Part shown: positions 12,701 to 28,515 of the stretch, one piece after another | How positions within the stretch are numbered: position 1 is the stretch's first letter | Layout of the letters: the number at the start of each line of letters is the position of its first letter | NCBI GenBank assembly: GCA_916700875.1 | Contig: CAKAKS010000291.1 | Location: forward strand, 1 to 64,000 | DNA length: 64,000 nucleotides | Direction of reading: 5' to 3' | From: Sebastes aleutianus | Lineage: Eukaryota; Chordata; Actinopteri; Perciformes; Sebastidae | Notes under the pieces: model-generated | Seen by the model: the letters and a program-made list of their open reading frames with translations, nothing else | What the model was told of the DNA's origin: nothing | Databases searched by the model: none | Position numbers and translations under genes: made by a program

Positions 12701-15700
12701 TGGTTCATATTCTGCTACCTTGCCTCTGTCTGTAATGAAAGAGAGACTGAGAGCAGGAGAGGTAGAGAGAGAGAGACCCAAAGTGATTGACACATGATGG
12801 AAACAATCTGTGAGGAAACCCAAAACCGTGTACCCGTGGTGTATAACGAGACACTGGAGACTTATAGGAAAATGGGACTTGTATGGGATGAAGCAGAGGT
12901 GATGAGTGCAGTTATGTGCAGCGCAGACATCTGGGCTTCAACATCCTGAAAGCAGCCGTCTGCGTTTCACACATTTCTGGTGGCAGCGACGTTTGTCTTT
13001 TCTTAATTGTCTTCATATTGAGCCTGACCCGGTGAGGTAAACGTCATTCATTTTTGATGAGAGGGGGTTCCTCCTGTGACAGGAGCTTGTTATGAGAGGA
13101 AGGGTCATTGTGAAATGGGTCATTCCCTGGATGGCACACTGTAGATTGGATGACTTCACTTGACCTTGGTAGTTGTTTCAAATTCTCTGACTTAAAGGAG
13201 TAGCTTTGGGCTTATCCGCTCTCTTCCTTATAGTATTATAGATTAGACGATCAACGCCACTCTCATGTCGGTGTCAATCTTCTCATGTAAGAAAGCAAAT
13301 CATTCGGAATAATTAGCAAGTATTTATTTACATTGAAATTAACTTTCAGTGTCTTTTTAAACAGTTTCGACCGCTGAGAGCAATGCTCTGTTTTTCAGGA
13401 ACACCCTGTTCACACTCTATTATGCATTCACACCTGTAAAGCATGTAATTGACCTTACTGTATGTCACTGGTGTGTCTCCATTTAGTGAATACCGTATGA
13501 TATAAAGACACACTGGGGCAGCTGCAGCAATAAAAACGCAGTCTGGGTGACACCAATAGACTCCATTACAATTAATTCACTCATTATGTGAACAGATTTC
13601 ACCATAAGCCTCGTGCTGCCTGCAGGGCTAAGGCCTTTAACCTCAGCAAAGCTCCCGGGGCCTCTTCCTGAATTCAACCCAAAGAAGTTCGGCTTGCACG
13701 ATTAACTTGACAACCAGCATTATTACCAGGATTCACTCATATCCTTACACACATGTCTAAACCAAGAACACTTACTGTACAGGTATGAGCCAGTAAGAGC
13801 TTCCTGTGTTCACAGTATGTTTGTAATGTGTTTGATTTGTTCGTAAAGCTTACACAATTATGTATCACTCATAAATCTTACCATTTGTACACTATATTTT
13901 TTTTATTCTTTGCTTTTGAGTCTTCTAATTTTACGCAGCAGTGCATTTCTGTTAGCCTGTAAAAGACAGACTTGGATATAAATATAATATTTGATAGTTT
14001 ATTTTGTTAATTTCCCTAAGATTTTCTTTGAATATGATCATTTATTAATAAATGTGAAAACAATTTAAGGGTTCTTAATACAATATCCAGAGTATTAATA
14101 TAGTGGCAAACAACTATTCACTATTAGACGGCTCATCCGTCGCCATGTTGAGAGCCGTGTGGAAGCAAAAGACTGCTGCAGGGATGACATATTTTTGTGT
14201 CCAACCAGGAAGTTAGCATCGCCCCGGTTCCCTCGACAAAAAGCCAATGGGATTTTTACATTGGATTTTGGTTTAGTGTAGAAAATAAGCTCTGTGACAA
14301 ACAAACGTGTATGATACTTACACGTTTTGTTCAGCAAGATAATCGCCACCAATGAACACCACTTTTATGATTTTTGAAGCGTGGATGCAATCGCCAGCAG
14401 TAAAAAGCTAATGTTATGCTATAAACAAATTACACTGCAGTCGCATGAGCGTGAGTATACACAACGAGGCTGTAAAGGTGGACGAGTCAGTATGATGACG
14501 TTTTGTAGTCTCATTTAGCCACTTGTTAACAACCAACTTTTTTAGGACACGTAAAAGCTTCAAAATTCATGAGTGGGACATTCACTGACGTATTTTATAT
14601 TGTAGAACAAAATGTTAAAATCTCTTCAGCTTGTGTTAACCACAGACTTTATTTCAAACATCTAACTAGAAACCCATTAAAAAAAAACCTTTGACTTCCA
14701 GACGAGGGAACCGGAAGTGCAAAAATGATAACTCATTTCTGGGTTTTAGGACTCATTCCTGCAGCACCTTATAGATATGCTCTGAATTTCGTATTGAGCA
14801 CCTTTAGTCTCAGTGTATGTTTAGTTTAACCAAAATCAACTCTCCGCTGTCCCTCCTTGTTTTAAGCAGAATTTCTTCATAACTACATTGAGTGTGAACT
14901 TGACTGCCTTAAGCGCTTAAATGAGGAGCAAAAACCTCAACTTGTAAGGTCAGTTGTTAACAGAACCCTCATTATTTTATTCATAAGGAGCAAAAAGTTA
15001 ATTTTTAATGTGCACTCAGAGTTGTTTACTCTGACAAAGAATTGACCTGTGAGTACTGGATATCTGGATACCGGATGTATCTGTATCTCTGTATAGCAAT
15101 AGTGGATGAAAGGTTTGGGGTTTAGTTGTACATAAAATGCTCACAGCTTTACATCTGCACAACCTCAACCTTCCACCACTCCTGTTCCGTCCAGGTTTTA
15201 CTGGGACCTCGTGATGCTCCTGTTGATGATGAGCAATCTGGTGATTTTACCCTGGGGCATCACCTTCTTTGAAGACCAGAACACCGGGCCCTGGATCACC
15301 TTCAACGTCCTGTCTGACACTCTCTTCCTCATGGACCTGGTTTTCAATTTCCGCACGGGCATCCCGGGCGAGGACAGCGAAATCATCCTGAACCCCAAAG
15401 AAATCCGCATGCACTACCTCCGCACCTGGTTCATGGTGGACTTCATCTCTTCCATCCCCGTCGACTACATCTTCCTCATCGTCGACCTGGAGTCCCTGCA
15501 CGATTCGACTGACGTGTACCGCACCGCCCGCGCCCTCCGCATCGTCCGCTTCACCAAGATCCTCAGTCTGCTGCGTCTTCTCAGACTGTCTCGCCTCATC
15601 CGCTACATTCACCAGTGGGAAGAGGTAAAGGAAGGACGAGAGACAAAGCTCACAATGACACACAGAACGGTACACATCAGAAATTCAACACTTGTCCAAC

Positions 15701-18700
15701 TTTTCTCTCTCTCAGATTTTCCACATGACTTATGACCTGGCCAGCGCTGCGGTGCGTATAGTCAACCTGATTGGCATGATGCTGCTGTTGTGCCACTGGG
15801 ACGGCTGCCTGACCTTCATGGTGCCTATGCTGCAAGACTTCCCCCCAGACTGCTGGGTGGCCAAAAATAACATGGTGGTGAGTACATATCTATTAATACG
15901 TACATAGGCCTACTGCATGTCTTATGATACATTTAAACCTGGAAAAATGTACTTCCTAATTATAGGGGAAATGGGTTTTTACTAAAAAAAAATTAGAATT
16001 TTTTGACATTGTGTGAAATGCGCTTCTTTGCTTTCTTGCTGAGAGTTAAATGAGAAGAATGATACCACTCTCATAGTATAGAGTGGCATCAATCTTCTCA
16101 TCTAACTCTTGGCAAGAAAGTGAATAAGTGTTTTTCCCAATTTTCCTTATAATTAACACCAAATTACATTAATTCCAGGAAACTTCTTGTAATTATTAGG
16201 AGACCTTTAGCTTGTAAAATAATGTTAGCAAAAACTTCACTTATGCTGCATTCATTTGGCCTCTTTCAGCCAATTTAACTATGGTCATAAAGTATATATT
16301 CTCATGACATCACTGCGTCCTCTCCCCTTGTTTTTTCTCCATCCTACAGAATACCACATGGCACCTACAGTATTCCTACGCCCTGTTCATGGCCATGAGT
16401 CACATGCTGTGTATAGGATACGGCGCCCACCCACCAGAAGGCTTGACTGGCGTTTGGCTCACCATGATCAGTATGGTCGTGGGGGCCACCTGCTACGCCA
16501 TGTTCCTCGGTCATGCAACTAACCTGGTCCAGTCCTTGGATGCATCACATCGCCAGTATCAAGAGAAGGTAATCACCTCCGCACTGACTGGAAAAGATCA
16601 ACAAACTAAAACATTTTTGACCTACGGCTTCAGTCGTTTAGTGAACAATATGTCCCAGGAGCTTCACGTGGACGCTAATGTGATTCTGGCTGCAAGGTTT
16701 AATATCACAGCCATGTTTTATATCGTTACTTGCTCGTACTCGTACTCGTATTCGTGGAAACAGTGCCAAATGCCTAGAGAATATGTGTATTATGTAATGG
16801 ATTTTGTGGCCTTACTGTGACCTCTGCCAGGGGATTTTCACAAGATAAAGCAGCGGTGATGATAGAACAATAGCGGTACCTTTGTTTTGGATCACTGTTT
16901 GCTAATGCCCATTACAAATGAGTTTGTAATCCACTTAAAACTGGAAAAAAAACTGCAAAACAAATAATAGATAAATGCGTGATTAATGTGCAAACACATG
17001 GTAGAACATGTGACTAAACGTGACATCTGACATCAGCTCTGTGCAATTTCAATTGTGTCCTCATGAAGGTCAAATCTCCATGTGTTTTGTGCAAATGTTT
17101 TCAGTATAAGCAAGTGGAGCAGTACATGTCGTTCCATAAACTGCCGGCGGATGTAAGGCAGAGGATCCACGATTATTACGAGCAGCGATTCCAAGGCAAG
17201 ATGTTCGATGAGGACAGCATCCTCGGAGAGCTCAGTGATCCGCTGAAGGAGGTGTGTTATTCGTTAAACCTACCATTTGACTTAAGTAATAAACCGATAA
17301 CATGGTATGGTAGAGATTTCTCGGTATCACTGATCTTAATGTCTTCTCTCTTCTCTTTCTTCATGCAGGAGATTGTCAGCTATAACTGCCGTGGGCTCGT
17401 AGCCAACATGCCGCTGTTCGCCAACACCGACCCTCATTTTGTAACAGTGATCCTGACCAAGCTGCGTTTCGAAGTCTTCCAACCTGGAGACTTGGTTATA
17501 CGAGAAGGAACGCTGGGTCGAAAAATGTACTTCATCCAGCACGGCACCGTCACCGTCATCCCGCGTGGCAGTAAAGAGATTACGCTCAGCGATGGGGCAT
17601 ATTTTGGAGGTAAATCATTTGTAAATCATTCAACCTTCTAACAGCTCCCCATCAAATCAGAAAGTTATAGAAGAAGTTCTGTTGTTGTGTTTCCTCTTGT
17701 GTTGTTAAAGCTGCTGCTGATCCCTTTTCAATTTCTCTGCAATTATTAGTGTAAGAGCCGTACTAAGAAGATAAGATGTGTTTAATGACTTGTATCAAAA
17801 ATGTTGAAATGCTCCTTTAATTATGTTACTGACTACGTTATAGCCAATAGCTCTCAGTTAAGGTTAATCAGTCAGTGGAGCAAGACAGTTTTTTAGTTGA
17901 GGTGAATCTTAAAACTTTATTTTTTGTTCTGAGTAAACCTGAGTTACTGCCTCTGAAGATTCATTTTGCGTCAAGCATATTTTCAATACAGACTGTAACA
18001 GTAGTGGTAATGTGGTTTACCGGACAGAGAGAAGATTGCAGCTACAATTAGTGTCCCAAATGTATTGCTCATCTGTATGTCATCTTATTGTCCACACTGC
18101 ACTGTATCTAAGATTGCAACTTCCAATTGTTTTGATAATCGATTAATTGGAGAATAATTTTCACAATTAACTTGTGTGAAAAATGTTTTTAAAAAATTGT
18201 GGAAAAAAAAGAAAATCACAATTTCCCAAAACCCAAGTTGGCGGCTTCAAATTGGTTGTTTTGTTCAATCAACAGTCTCAAAACTAACGATATTTAGTTT
18301 ACTTTCTTGGAAGACTAAATAGTTCAACATTTTGGGAGATAAGTGTATTCACTTTCTTGCAAAGAAGATTGATAAAACTCATATGTATCTATATTCAAAA
18401 TATGAAGATATAGGGTCAGCAGCCGATTAGCATAGCTTAGCACAAAGACTGGAAACAGCTAACCTGACTGTCCATTATTTATTTGTTTTTTTTATGGAAA
18501 ATGCAGCAGACATGTACAGACATGAAAGTTGTTTCAATCATCTGATTTAACTCTTGAAACACAAAATAACGTATTTTCCAATGCATCGAACTATTGCTTC
18601 AAAGGTTAAACTGACTCTCTGTTCCTCGGTTCAGAGATCTGCCTGCTAACCCAAGGACGACGCACAGCCACAGTGAAGGCCGACACCTACTGTCGCCTTT

Positions 18701-18837
18701 ACTCCCTGAGTGTGGACAGTTTCAACGAGGTCCTGGAGGAGCATCCTCTGATGAGGAGGGCGTTTGAGAGCGTGGCTGTGGACCGTCTGGGCCGGGTGGC
18801 TCGCAGACCCAGTTATGTGCCTCCCCCAACTGAATGA
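9796..18837 (+). CDS. Hyperpolarization-activated cyclic nucleotide-gated (HCN) channel, short C terminus
   Basis: Seven coding exons: 9796-10274, 15195-15624, 15716-15877, 16350-16568, 17105-17251, 17369-17609, 18635-18837; 626 residues. Exons 3-6 are 162, 219, 147 and 241 bp, the lengths I recall for mammalian HCN genes. HCN channels form tetrameric cation pores in the plasma membrane, opened by hyperpolarization and tuned by cAMP. Visible in order: a variable N terminus; the HCN domain ([15 protein letters not shown]) to about 158; S1-S4 at about 160-300 with the Arg-rich S4 ([20 protein letters not shown]); S5; a glycosylation sequon N358-T-T; filter CIGYG at 378-382; S6; C-linker from about 431; and a CNBD ending in [18 protein letters not shown] and the C-helix. 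The protein stops about 12 residues beyond the C-helix (...PSYVPPPTE), so the long tail of HCN1-4 is absent. Subtype not assigned. Confidence 0.93.
10275..15194 (+). other. HCN intron 1 (4.9 kb)
   Basis: Separates the N-terminal exon from the S1-S4 exon. It holds only degraded repeats. The clearest is a TTAA-bounded segment at 11172-11726 containing a short inverted pair around TGGAGCTGCTCCATAGA (about 11357-11400 and 11546-11585). A block at about 13230-13300 is related to 16050-16125. No further exon was recognised. Confidence 0.6.
11172..11726. repeat. Probable MITE with internal inverted repeat
   Basis: Bounded by TTAA at 11168-11171 and 11727-11730. The termini match only weakly, but the element carries a clear internal inverted pair, with GAGCTGCTCCATAGA on the left and TCTATGGAGCAGCTC on the right. 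The assignment as a TTAA-targeting MITE is tentative. Confidence 0.4.
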
Positions 18838-20130
18838 TCTGTTCCTCAACAGAGACAAACTCCTGCCAGAAATGTGGAGGATATTTGTCACGCTTTGACT
18901 GAACTTGACCACATAACAAAGCAACCTTCGATGTAAATTTTACTGATTGCTGTTTACTTTAGTGCTCAGTGATGAACAACCTGATGGAGACCCTCAGTTT
19001 TATTTATTAACACATTATTGCTGCACATATTGCACCTTCAGTTGATTTCATTTTGTTACTTGGGTCTCAATAAGCTATATGATAATTTTTGTGTTAGATC
19101 TTTGTACACATTTCATGTTAGATCCACTGTGTAATTTACAAACGGTTGAGAAAATAATCACTATTTTTAAATAGTTTTTTCAGCAACTTACATTTTTGGT
19201 GATACATGTGCTTTTTACTAATGGCAAATGCTAGCTTTTCCAAATGTAAATACTGTTTAAGAATCATTTTCAGTTGTCTGTATGCTTTCTGATGCTGCAG
19301 TTTCATTATCCATCACATCACTCATTGGAGCGCCGGAGCACCAGCTGGCAACGCATCATACGGCTATACTGTATGTACAGAAGCGCTGATTCTAATGGTC
19401 ACTCAGGTCTGTAGGTTGCATCAAGTCACGGTTTAATACCATTGTTCACTGAGGATAAGCTGCTGTGATGTAATAACTCTAACTGTACAGAAACAGAATG
19501 TACACAGTTATAGATCACTGTTTACAATTCCACATTTCATACTACTCACACTTGAAGAGGTAATCTAAAAAACATTTACATTTGCATCTTTGCATCGCTA
19601 CAATTAAGTGTCCAAAATTATTATCCGTGATTTTTCTTTCCACTCATGGACTTAAATTACTCACTTTCCAGTTTTTCTGCAGGCAATTCATTTGCAAACA
19701 TATATATTTTTTAAAATTTATGAAAATAAAGTAGGTTAATTAGCAGATAATAATGAAGAACTTAATGTCTCAAAAAAACTGATTAATTTGAACTGCTTAT
19801 TGGCAAAAAAAACCATCTCTTATGAGCTATTATTACTGTATTGATTGATATAGTGTATTTTTTCCAGACAAATTTGATGCAGAAAAAATGTGAAATGTCA
19901 TCCATTTTACAGTAACATACTGTAAGAATTCAATAATCACATGAATTTGTTCTATTTTAACCACAATGCTGTCCTTTTTCATTATTTTAACTGTTTGATG
20001 AATGATCCTCATACTTATGATGTCATGTAAATACGAATATTTCTACCCTTATAAAAATGAATAAAAAATTTATTTTTGCCTAAGCAGTTTGTTGCAAAGA
20101 TGTTATTTATTTATTTTTTCTGCCTATGAG
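18838..20130 (+). other. 3' UTR and downstream region of the HCN gene
   Basis: AT-rich sequence without exons. Candidate polyadenylation signals occur at about 19724 and 20060 (AATAAA). Where the transcript ends cannot be fixed from sequence alone. Confidence 0.4.
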
Positions 20131-20169
20131 CACACACGTACCCACACCCACACACCCACACACACACAC
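20131..20169. repeat. CA-rich microsatellite
   Basis: An imperfect run of CACA and CCCACA units. Confidence 0.8.
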
Positions 20170-20310
20170 TGATCTTTTACTTAAAGTGGGGATAGGCAGT
20201 ATATCAGCATTTGTCTTTAGATAGTTCTCTTTTAATGCAATTTTTTTGTGCTTTTAGTGATTGTGAATTGTATTTTATCTCTATTTGTGTCTGTGTCTGC
20301 AACTTTGTGT

Positions 20311-21112
20311 TCTTGCTGCTGACCGTCTTGGCCAGGTCTCCCTTGGAAAAGAGGTTCTTAATCTCAATGGGACTAACCTGGTTAAAGGGACTATTTGTAA
20401 CTTTGTACGCGCATAAATGTAGCGGGTCGGCACACATGCGCGCTCGCATATGCGTGTTCGCGTGTAGCCGCTGTACCCTCCTCCTCTGCCTGCTCGCCTT
20501 CACTCAGACAGCTCAGCTCGCTCCACCTCTAGACGTGAACGCGCGCTCACTACACACTGCAGAAGAGTTAGTTTAGCTCTGAGAATATCTAGTGAATGTA
20601 CAGTGGACGTTTGTGCAGAAATAACTGCTGCAGCTCCTCCAGACCAACAGAGGTTTTCCGTGTCTTGTGAAGTGACGGAGCTCTACAATCTCTGTAGAGC
20701 TCCGTTACGTTGTCTTCTCGTTACCGACCGGGTGCCGGTGTCTCCTCTGCTCTCTCCGGCTGCGGGCGGAGAGAGCAGGGAGACACGCTGGAGAGCCCCG
20801 CTGCCTCAGCCTGCACTTAGGCAGGAAAAGCCAACACTAGGATCAGATCTAAATCATGTTCATGGAGAGACCTTCGTCTGGTCAGCTAACATTACTGCCA
20901 AGCAGCTGAAATATAGAGTGATATTGTGGTTTTAGCTGACTTGTGTCGCCTCACTGTTTTGAGTGAAGCTCGTTCAGGTATATTGAGAGCGAGCAAGCGC
21001 GAGCCCGACGCTGACTTTCGTTGATTTCACGGCCACAGGTGTCGCTGTTAAGAAGCATTTCTGAAAGTTACAAATAGTCCCTTTAAATAAAGGTTAAATA
21101 AAATAAATATAA
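20311..21112 (+). repeat. LINE/SINE 3' tail split by a later insertion
   Basis: The left part (GGCCAGGTCTCCCTTGGAAA to CTCAATGGGACTAACCTGG) and the right part (ATAAAGGTTAAATAAAATAA) join into the common fish L2-like retroposon tail when the element at 20386-21082 is removed. This shows the order of events: the tail came first, then the DNA element. Confidence 0.7.
20386..21082. mobile_element. piggyBac-like MITE with TTAA duplication
   Basis: Inverted ends AGGGACTATTTGTAACTTT and AAAGTTACAAATAGTCCCT, flanked by TTAA at 20382-20385 and 21083-21086. Removing one TTAA plus the element restores CCTGGTTAAATAAAGG, a normal retroposon tail. The 697-bp interior is unusually GC- and CpG-rich and contains a perfect 13-bp hairpin (arms 20675-20687 and 20693-20705, loop 5 nt). 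Frames at 20211-20576 and 20603-20935 show no recognisable transposase, so it is non-autonomous. Confidence 0.82.
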
Positions 21113-21172
21113 AATAATATGGAAGTACTCAGGTAAGTAAAACGCACACACACATACACACTGACTTTTAGA

Positions 21173-21300
21173 ATCAGAATCAGAATCAGAATCAGAATCA
21201 GAATCGTGTTTATTGCCAGGTGTAAGAGGTATACACTACTAGGAATTTGCTTTGGTTTTGTTGGTGCAAGTAAGCAGTATAATAACAAAAGAATAGATCA
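21173..21300 (-). repeat. Retroposon tail with AGAATC hexamer array
   Basis: Five to six AGAATC units are followed by GTGTTTATTGCCAGGTGTAAG, the reverse-strand 3' end of a common fish retroposon. Related ends occur at about 30285 and 47705. Confidence 0.65.
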
Positions 21301-21459
21301 AACGCTAGAATAAAATAAGAATAAAAAAAAAATTGAAATTCTGTGAATTTAGTGAGGGTAGACTGTTGTTATGATGATGTTATAAAATAGAAAGAAGGCG
21401 GTTCATGATGGTCAGCATGTTGTGCAACCAGAACTTTTAAATAAGCCTGCAGCAGCTCC

Positions 21460-21541
21460 ACAGCTGAGTTCTTGATGACAACATCCGGTCTTCAACATCT
21501 AACTTCCTGTCAGTGTTTCATAAACTCAGGTCGCAGAGAAG
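21460..21541 (+). promoter_or_regulatory. ndufv1: Putative ndufv1 promoter and noncoding exon 1
   Basis: A donor-like GAGAAG|GTAAGAAG at 21541/21542 follows a short stretch with an ETS-type CTTCCTG (CAGGAAG on the other strand). The coding exon begins after an acceptor-like TGCAG at 23295, so a noncoding exon here joined to 23296 is plausible. There is no TATA box. This is inference only. Confidence 0.35.
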
Positions 21542-22174
21542 GTAAGAAGAAGAACTGGTTGTTTACTAACTTACATCAAAACTATTCATCATTTGACTGC
21601 TTTTAATGCAGCTGGTATTACAAGCTGGTACTCACGAGTTAATTTAACGTATTGTCGGTGTGATATCTGGATGTTACGTCATGAATCTGCTGCTTTTATT
21701 CTGACATTACAAGGTTAACCGTTAGCTAACTTAGCTTAGCTGGCTAGCAGTAGCTAGCTGTAAGAGCATGGGGGTCAGTGTGTGCTCTTAACACTTAAAA
21801 GAGTATTTATCCATAATTAACTGTGTTGATATATAATATTACAGCTCATAGTGTTAGGATTGATAGCATTGCTGGTGCTCGCCTTCACCTTCGTTAGCTA
21901 ACTAACTCTCAATACCTCTGACACAACACCACATCACAAGTTACACAAGATCCCTGTTGTTCATTTAAATATCAATCAGTGGCCACCAATAAATGACCTT
22001 TATTGAGTTATGATGAAATGCTGCTGCTGAAATAGAACCAGTGTCTGTTTTCACTCAATGTCTCTTGTTTTGATGCTGTTTCATGGTTTGAAAATATTCG
22101 TGTGAGAGTTATGAGAAAAGGTTGATTTTTGCAGCAAATTGAAGCATGATTCAGGTATTAAAACTAATATGTAT

Positions 22175-22500
22175 TAAGATAAGATATACTTTTATTGTCC
22201 CCGTGGGGACATTTTTCCTGGATTCCGTCCGACTGCAGTTACAAACACTAAATTAAAACAGCATCAACAACAATAATAAACGATTCAGCACAAGACAGAG
22301 AAACAGTTCCACAGAAACAGATGTTTCAACACATACACAGTCCACGTACATAATGGCACATACTATCACACACACCATGGCAGGTACATGGTACAGACAA
22401 TAGCCCAATATTACACAGATGCAACATATTGCACTGTCCCAATTTAACATATTGCACTGTCTAACCATATTGCACTGTCCTTATGATAGCTTTATGTTAC
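22175..22500 (-). repeat. Retroposon fragment (reverse orientation)
   Basis: AAGATATACTTTTATTGTCC followed by CCGTGGGGACATTTTTCCTG is the reverse-strand 3' end of a widespread fish retroposon ('TTTATTGTCC' end). The following 300 bp look like its degraded body. Confidence 0.5.
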
Positions 22501-22508
22501 GAGTTGTT

Positions 22509-22592
22509 GAGAAGTTTAATAGACATGGCAAGAATGAATGTTTGTAACGGTTCAACAAACATTCATTCTTGCCGATGTCTATTAAACTTCTC
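22509..22592. repeat. Near-perfect hairpin, arms of about 35 bp
   Basis: Arm 1 (22509-22543, beginning GAGAAGTTTAATAGACATGG) and arm 2 (22557-22592) are reverse complements except for one extra base in arm 2. The loop is 13 nt. It lies at the edge of a retroposon fragment, so it may be a foldback formed during retroposition or replication rather than an RNA gene. Confidence 0.85.
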
Positions 22593-22920
22593 ATTATATA
22601 TATAAGTATTGTGTATATATATATCTATATGCATTGTTGTTAGTTGATAGGGCCATCAAAATATATGAGTAATCTGTCTAGTTATGGAATATCACTTATT
22701 GGATTGATTTGTTGGTGCTCTGTTTGATGAGTCTGTTTTCAGCTCAAGTTTCAAGTACTTTAACGTCCTATGCACTGAGAGAAATAGTTTTTTTAGTCAT
22801 TTTTGGTGTAGAAGATGCATGATATTATAAATAATCCCACAGTGTGATTATTTTCTGCTTAAACTTCTAGGAATACAAGGGGAACACATACTGTGCTGTG
22901 TTTTAAAATTATTTTGTGAA

Positions 22921-23208
22921 TAGAGCTGCAACAATTCGTTAAAACATTATTAGCAACTACTTTGATAATCAAGTAATAGCTTAAGTCATTTTTTTAAGCA
23001 ACGCTGTCAAACATTCTCTGGTTCCAACCTCTCGAATGTGAGGGTTTTCTGCTTTTCTTTGTTTTATATCATTGTAAACTGAATACCTTTGGCTTTTGGA
23101 CTATAGATTGGGCAAAACAAGACATTTGAAAATGTCACCTTGGACTCTATATAATAAATAAATAATCAGCAAATTAATTGCTAATGATAATCTTTAGTTG
23201 CAGCCCTA
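22921..23208 (+). mobile_element. hAT-like MITE (TAGAGCTGCAAC family)
   Basis: Begins TAGAGCTGCAAC and ends GTTGCAGCCCTA, with interior segments (AAACTGAATACCTTTGG, CAAAACAAGACATTTG) shared in reverse orientation with 48960-49295. It sits just upstream of the first ndufv1 coding exon. No clear 8-bp target duplication remains. Confidence 0.65.
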
Positions 23209-23300
23209 ACTCTGATTGTCCGACATTTCTTGTTAAATGTAAGTAACCTAAACTAATTGTTTGACTTGTCGTGTTGTGATCACTCCTCCGTGCAGGAAGG

Positions 23301-27471
<4,171 letters not shown>

Positions 27472-27628
27472 ATGGCTCCTCTCACTCCTTGAACTTGTTC
27501 TTCTGCCTCATTTGCCCCTATCCCGTGCTTGTGTCATTGACAAAATTATTTAAAGCGATAATGTGCCGTTTTATCACCTCATCATCAAGTTTTACATTGA
27601 TGTGTCTGCCTTGGCTGGTGAATATACC

Positions 27629-27634
27629 AATAAA
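27629..27634 (+). terminator. ndufv1: ndufv1 polyadenylation signal AATAAA
   Basis: AATAAA about 160 bp after the stop codon, giving a compact 3' UTR. Confidence 0.75.
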
Positions 27635-28019
27635 ATTCTATGAACCTGAAACTTGACTTTTCACTTTGTTGTTTTGGTTTACTGTGTGTTTTACTTGTAG
27701 AAAATTGTGGAAAGGAACAATAATAATTTTGTTCATATTTTCCCATCGAATAGTTTCAGTTTAATATTTGTTTTTAATAATTTCACTAAAAATGAAGCAC
27801 TGCATTTTTTTCTTCTCTACCAACATTTGTTCAACGTTTATGAATTAATTATTATTATTTATAATAATTATTATATTATTATTAATTCATTAATAGCATG
27901 CAGTAAACATTCATTAGCAGAATGTTTAATACAGGGGTAAACAGTTATGGAAAAAATAAATACAATAAATTTATACAAAAAAAATTGTATAAAGATGCTA
28001 TTGTCTATTGTTGACATAT
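27635..28019. other. AT-rich intergenic DNA
   Basis: No gene was found. A short AT palindrome lies around 27843-27890 (AATTATTATTATTTATAATA and its partner). Confidence 0.5.
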
Positions 28020-28232
28020 AAGATAAGATATTCCTTTATTAGTCCCGCAGTTTAGTCCGAAATTTGCAGTGTACAGCAGCAATAGTGCGAAAAAAAGATG
28101 CATCAACTAACAGTAAAAAAAAAGAGCTAAACAAAGTGAAACAAAATATGAACCATTTAAATAGAAGGAAGTATAAAAATAGGAGCAGTATATACAGTAT
28201 TGACAATAAACAGACTATTAACAAAATATGTC
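28020..28232 (-). repeat. Retroposon copy A (inverted partner of 29025-29706)
   Basis: Starts ATAAGATATTCCTTTATTAG and reads, in reverse complement, the same sequence as the two pieces of copy B downstream. Shared landmarks include the poly-A-rich AGAGCTAAACAAAGTGAAAC and CAATAAACAGACTATT. Confidence 0.75.
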
Positions 28233-28432
28233 ATGTCTTAACACTTTTTTTTATTTTGTTACAAGGAAACAGTCTGTAGTCTGAGTCCATATAGTTACCA
28301 AATGATTTAAAGCATGGTTTCACCTTTGAAACTTTAGATTAGAAGGTAAATGTGCCCTGAAGGACTAAATGATAAGAGCCACTCCACAAACAACGCAGTG
28401 GTACATTCCATATAAAACCCGCAGTTCCATAA

Positions 28433-28515
28433 TCTCGCGATAGCTCCGTGATCCCATATCACGTGACGTGGGCAGAACATTCACCGCGGCTTCATTTCGG
28501 CGGACGTTTCGTGCG
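28433..28515 (+). promoter_or_regulatory. Putative zinc-finger gene promoter and noncoding exon 1
   Basis: A short CpG-rich island in AT-rich surroundings. It carries TCTCGCGA (28433-28440), the E-box CACGTG (28460-28465) overlapping TGACGTGG, and ends in a strong donor TGCG|GTAAGA at 28515/28516. TCTCGCGA and CACGTGAC are well-known motifs of TATA-less housekeeping promoters. The acceptor would be the TAG at 29723-29725, 17 bp before the ATG. Confidence 0.55.

Noticed and set aside
15247..15675. 142-codon - strand frame in the HCN S1-S4 exon
   Set aside because: A shadow of a highly conserved coding exon on the other strand.
16389..16820. Extension of the HCN pore exon past 16568 into a longer protein
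   Set aside because: A canonical donor at 16569 and the 219-bp exon size shared with mammals show that the extra codons are intronic.
20603..20935. 110-codon frame inside the piggyBac-like MITE as a transposase
   Set aside because: No DDD motif or similarity to transposases; the GC-rich interior simply lacks stops.
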